Positions 7,847-10,469 of a stretch of DNA of 10,469 nt are shown piece by piece. The stretch covers positions 1-10,469 of the forward strand of contig JACCYC010000164.1 of NCBI GenBank assembly GCA_013696665.1, read 5' to 3'. The notes under the pieces were generated by a model that saw nothing but the letters and a program-made list of their open reading frames with translations, had not been told where the DNA came from and searched no databases. The first letter of the stretch is position 1, and every line of letters starts with the position of its first letter. This DNA comes from Burkholderiaceae bacterium. Its GTDB lineage: Bacteria > Pseudomonadota > Gammaproteobacteria > Burkholderiales > Burkholderiaceae_F. The translations under genes and the position numbers were made by a program.

Positions 7847-8989
7847 TCAGGCCGCTTTGCGCGCGGCCGCACTGGGTGCAACCTGACGGATACCCATTGC
7901 TACCAAGGTCTGCTCAACAGCACTGACGACGTTACGCATTTCGTTGGCGTCGACTGCTCCGATGCACCCCACCCTGAAGGTTTCAACCTGTGTCAGCTTG
8001 CCGGGGTACAGGATGTAACCCCGGTCACGCGTCATTTCATAGAACGACTTGAAGTCATACGCAGGATCGGGCGGCGCATGAAAAGTAACAATGATCGGTG
8101 CCTGCGTCGCAGGCTTGAGAAACGGTCGGAAGCCTAGCTTGGCCATGCCGTCGATCAACGTTGAGCAATTGGCGCTATATCTTGCAAGGCGCTTGGTCTG
8201 ACCGCCCTCTTCGAGAAATTGATCGATCGCAACGCGCAGCGCTGCCACCACGTGCGTCGGCGGTGTGTAACGCCACTGCGTCGTTTTCTCCATGTAGACA
8301 TATTGATCATGCATATCCATCGCCAGCGAATGCGCGTTGCCGGCCCGGCTTTCGAGTAGCGATTTTTTGACGATCACGAACCCCATGCCCGGCACGCCTT
8401 CAAGACATTTGCCACTCGCCGCAACAAGCGCATCGAATGGTGTTGCACGCACGTCGATCGGCAACGCGGCGAACGAACTCATCGCGTCGACGATCAAACT
8501 TCGGCCATGCGCGCTGCACGCGCGTGACACGCCACCGAGATCGTTCAACATGCCGGCGCCGGTTTCGCAGTGCACCTGCGCGACGTGCGTAATTGACGGG
8601 TCGGCCGATAACGCTGCGTCAACGATGGCCCCGGTGGCGGGCTGATCTTCGGGCACCGCGAGGTCCACCACCGCACGGCCCAGATACTTGCAAATGCGCA
8701 CGATGCGCGCGCAATACGCACCATTGTTCGGCACCAGGACCTTGCCGTCGCGCGGTACCAGCGTGCCAATGGCAGCCTCGACCGAAAAGGTGCCACTTCC
8801 CTGCAGGGGCACGCACGTGTAGTCATCGCCGCCGTTGATGATCTCGACCACGTCGCGCCGAATGCTGGCGGTGACCGCATTGAATGCCGCGTCCCAGGAA
8901 CCCCAGTCCGACAGCATGGCCTGCTTGGTGCGCAGCGATGTGGTGAGTGGGCCCGGTGTCAGCAAAATCGGATCGTTGCCTCGGATCAT
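7847..8989 (-). CDS. phnW: 2-aminoethylphosphonate:pyruvate transaminase
   Basis: PLP-dependent class V (fold type I) aminotransferase of 380 residues that moves the amino group of 2-aminoethylphosphonate to pyruvate, giving phosphonoacetaldehyde and L-alanine, the first step of ciliatine degradation. Family hallmarks are LLTPGPLTTS (9-18), QGSGTFSVEA (63-72), Asp168 in IVDAMSSF, which holds the pyridine nitrogen, and Lys194 in SGKCLEGVPG, the Schiff-base lysine at the same number as in the Salmonella enzyme. The C-terminal YILYPGKLTQVETFRVGCIG is also typical. The ATG at 8987-8989 has a good AGGGAG site (8995-9000) that overlaps the stop of the permease, so the two are cotranscribed. phnW is the last gene of its operon, and no phosphonoacetaldehyde-consuming enzyme follows it. 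Related alanine-glyoxylate-type transaminases are an alternative, but the transporter context favours PhnW. Confidence 0.93.
   Translation of the reverse strand: MIRGNDPILLTPGPLTTSLRTKQAMLSDWGSWDAAFNAVTASIRRDVVEIINGGDDYTCVPLQGSGTFSVEAAIGTLVPRDGKVLVPNNGAYCARIVRICKYLGRAVVDLAVPEDQPATGAIVDAALSADPSITHVAQVHCETGAGMLNDLGGVSRACSAHGRSLIVDAMSSFAALPIDVRATPFDALVAASGKCLEGVPGMGFVIVKKSLLESRAGNAHSLAMDMHDQYVYMEKTTQWRYTPPTHVVAALRVAIDQFLEEGGQTKRLARYSANCSTLIDGMAKLGFRPFLKPATQAPIIVTFHAPPDPAYDFKSFYEMTRDRGYILYPGKLTQVETFRVGCIGAVDANEMRNVVSAVEQTLVAMGIRQVAPSAAARKAA
7850..7868. terminator. Possible GC hairpin at the convergent phospholipase D-like/phnW junction
   Basis: GGCCGC (7850-7855) pairs with GCGGCC (7863-7868) around a 7-base loop. 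It overlaps the last codons of phnW and lies 20 bases past the stop of the convergent gene ending at 7830. Neither strand shows a following T run, so it is at best a weak or Rho-assisted termination structure, or simply a GC-rich coincidence in the Ala/Arg-rich tail of PhnW. Confidence 0.25.
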
Positions 8990-8994
8990 CGATG

Positions 8995-9000
8995 CTCCCT
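8995..9000 (-). promoter_or_regulatory. Ribosome binding site of phnW overlapping the permease stop
   Basis: On the minus strand AGGGAG lies 5 bases before the phnW ATG, and its first base is the last base of the permease TAA stop. This decides the phnW start and suggests translational coupling of transport and transamination. Confidence 0.65.
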
Positions 9001-10469
9001 TAACTCTTTGAAGTGTTGCGCCACTTCTGCGTATGCCGGATCAGCAAAGATTCGAGCACAAACAGTAACGCCGTTACAACCGCCGATGTAACAACAATCA
9101 AAGTGGCCATCGCCGCGGCCGACCCTATCGCACCGGCCTCATCGAGCTGCAGAATCGAGATCGCCGCGAGCGTCGTCTTTGGCGAGTACAAAAAAACCAC
9201 GGCTGAGATCGTCGTCATCGCGTTGACGAAGTAGTAGCGCCCAACATCCAGAATCGACGGCAGGCAGACCGGGACCGTCACCCGCCAGAACGTCTTGTAA
9301 AAGGGTACTTTGAGGGACGCAGATACGGACTCGAACTCTCGGTCGATCTGATTCAGCGCAGTGACGGCGGTCAAATGGCTCGACGAATAAAAGTGCACCA
9401 GCGTTGAGATAACAAGGATCGCCATCGTGCCGTACAGGAAATTGAGCGGATTGGCAGGAGCATTGAAGAACAGGATGTAACCAATGCCGAGCACCAGGCC
9501 AGGCACCGCCATCGGCAGCATCGCCTGCAAACGAATGATCGGGCGCAGAAGGTTCGCGCCACGCGTTTTCTCGAGCCAGTACGCGCCCGCAAACGTGATC
9601 ACCGCGCCAAGGACACCGCAGGTCAGCGCCATCACCAGACTGTTGCGATACGCGTGTTCGATTCCCGCTTCCTCGAAGCCATAGGTGTAGTGCGACAGCG
9701 TCAATGACAGGTTGTACGGCCAGAACTTGACGACCGAGCCGAACGCCGCCATGCCGACAACTGTGAGCAGCAGCACCGAAACCAGCCCAACAAAGGCCAG
9801 CAACGCACGATCTCGCGCACGCGACGGTTTCGGCTGATAGGGCACGCTGCGCGCAGTTAACAGCGCCTGTTGCCGTCGGCGCACAGCGTGGTCGACTAAA
9901 AATGCGGCCACCGCAGGCAACAGCAGAACCAGGCCCACCACCGCACCCATTGAAAAATTCTGCTGACCGATAACCTGCTTGTAGATGTCCACCGCCAGCA
10001 CGTTGGTGTTGCCGCCGATAACTTTCGGTACGCCGAACTCGGAAACGCCCATCGTGAACACGACCATGCTTGCCGAGATCAGTCCATATTTCGCGCCAGG
10101 CAGCGTGATTGTCATGAACTTTCGCCGCTCACTGGTCCCGAGCGAATCGGCGGCTTCGTACAACCGCGCATCTGACAGGGCAAGGGCAGCCATCAGAATC
10201 ATGACTGCATGCGGAAACGCGGCAAAACTCATTGCCAACACCATGCCAGGCATGCCGTAGATCGTCTGCAGTCCGACCCACGCGAGCATGAATTTCAACG
10301 CGCCCTGATTCCCAAAAAGGTAAATGAACGAGATCGCAGCCAGCAGCGACGGCGCCAGGATCGGAATCATCGCGATGTTGCGCCAGATCGCCTTCAGCGG
10401 AATGCAGCTGCGCTGGATCGCGTACGCGAATACAAAGGCGAGCGGTACGGTCACCAGCGTCGTCAACAT
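9000..10469 (-). CDS. Fused ABC transporter permease for 2-aminoethylphosphonate, N-terminus cut by window end
   Basis: Inner-membrane subunit of a binding-protein-dependent ABC importer; 489 residues are visible, ending in TAA at 9000-9002. It holds two permease modules in one chain, like FbpB/ThiP-type fused permeases. Each has the EAA loop that docks the ATPase: EAADSLGTSERRKFMTITLP (105-124) and SVSASLKVPFYKTFWRVTVP (381-400). A cytoplasmic linker rich in Arg and Lys (about 193-222) separates them. The ATG at the window edge is probably internal, because the sequence starts inside a membrane segment and fused permeases of this type are usually about 550-580 residues. The match in style to the PhnU2 group (TIGR03262) and the 10-base gap to phnW indicate 2-aminoethylphosphonate uptake. 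The binding protein and ATPase genes are expected upstream, beyond 10469. An iron or thiamine/polyamine transporter is the alternative if the phnW linkage is ignored. Confidence 0.88.
   Translation of the reverse strand: MLTTLVTVPLAFVFAYAIQRSCIPLKAIWRNIAMIPILAPSLLAAISFIYLFGNQGALKFMLAWVGLQTIYGMPGMVLAMSFAAFPHAVMILMAALALSDARLYEAADSLGTSERRKFMTITLPGAKYGLISASMVVFTMGVSEFGVPKVIGGNTNVLAVDIYKQVIGQQNFSMGAVVGLVLLLPAVAAFLVDHAVRRRQQALLTARSVPYQPKPSRARDRALLAFVGLVSVLLLTVVGMAAFGSVVKFWPYNLSLTLSHYTYGFEEAGIEHAYRNSLVMALTCGVLGAVITFAGAYWLEKTRGANLLRPIIRLQAMLPMAVPGLVLGIGYILFFNAPANPLNFLYGTMAILVISTLVHFYSSSHLTAVTALNQIDREFESVSASLKVPFYKTFWRVTVPVCLPSILDVGRYYFVNAMTTISAVVFLYSPKTTLAAISILQLDEAGAIGSAAAMATLIVVTSAVVTALLFVLESLLIRHTQKWRNTSKS

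Noticed and set aside
10467..10469. ATG at the window end as the true start of the permease
   Set aside because: The sequence begins inside a membrane segment, and fused permeases of this type have a further N-terminal helix and periplasmic region; the start is most likely outside the window.

Overview
The window is a GC-rich, gene-dense bacterial segment, most likely from a betaproteobacterium (Burkholderiales-like) or a related proteobacterium. That placement rests on gene content and protein style only; there is no rRNA or other marker to confirm it. I see eight protein-coding genes, two of them cut by the window edges, and no RNA gene, CRISPR array, insertion sequence or phage gene. No intergenic stretch exceeds about 130 bases.

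The left part (1-5207, + strand) looks like one amine or amino-acid catabolic operon. It starts with the last 30 codons of a PuuD-like class I glutamine-amidotransferase hydrolase. Next come an NAD(P)-dependent aldehyde dehydrogenase, a large FAD-dependent dimethylglycine/sarcosine dehydrogenase-type protein with a C-terminal GcvT-like folate domain, and alanine dehydrogenase. The gaps are 12, 85 and 8 bases. Together they could release an amine or amino acid from a gamma-glutamyl conjugate, oxidise an aldehyde, strip an N-methyl group onto tetrahydrofolate, and deaminate alanine to pyruvate. The true substrate cannot be read from the sequence.

The middle (5270-7830, + strand) holds an EamA/DMT-family permease, which resembles the family known to sit beside phosphonate genes, and a phospholipase D/cardiolipin synthase-like lipoprotein with two intact HKD motifs.

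The right part (7847-10469, - strand) is the end of a phosphonate uptake and catabolism operon. It contains a fused, two-module ABC permease of the 2-aminoethylphosphonate (PhnU2) type, truncated by the window end, followed 10 bases later by 2-aminoethylphosphonate:pyruvate transaminase (phnW). PhnW produces L-alanine from pyruvate, and the alanine dehydrogenase on the opposite strand would regenerate that pyruvate. The two convergent gene groups may therefore be one functional island. No enzyme that consumes phosphonoacetaldehyde (phnX, phnA/phnY) is clearly visible here; it would have to lie upstream of the permease beyond 10469, or elsewhere. I did not find a clearly new system; the most interesting point is the linkage of the demethylase/alanine dehydrogenase operon to phosphonate genes.
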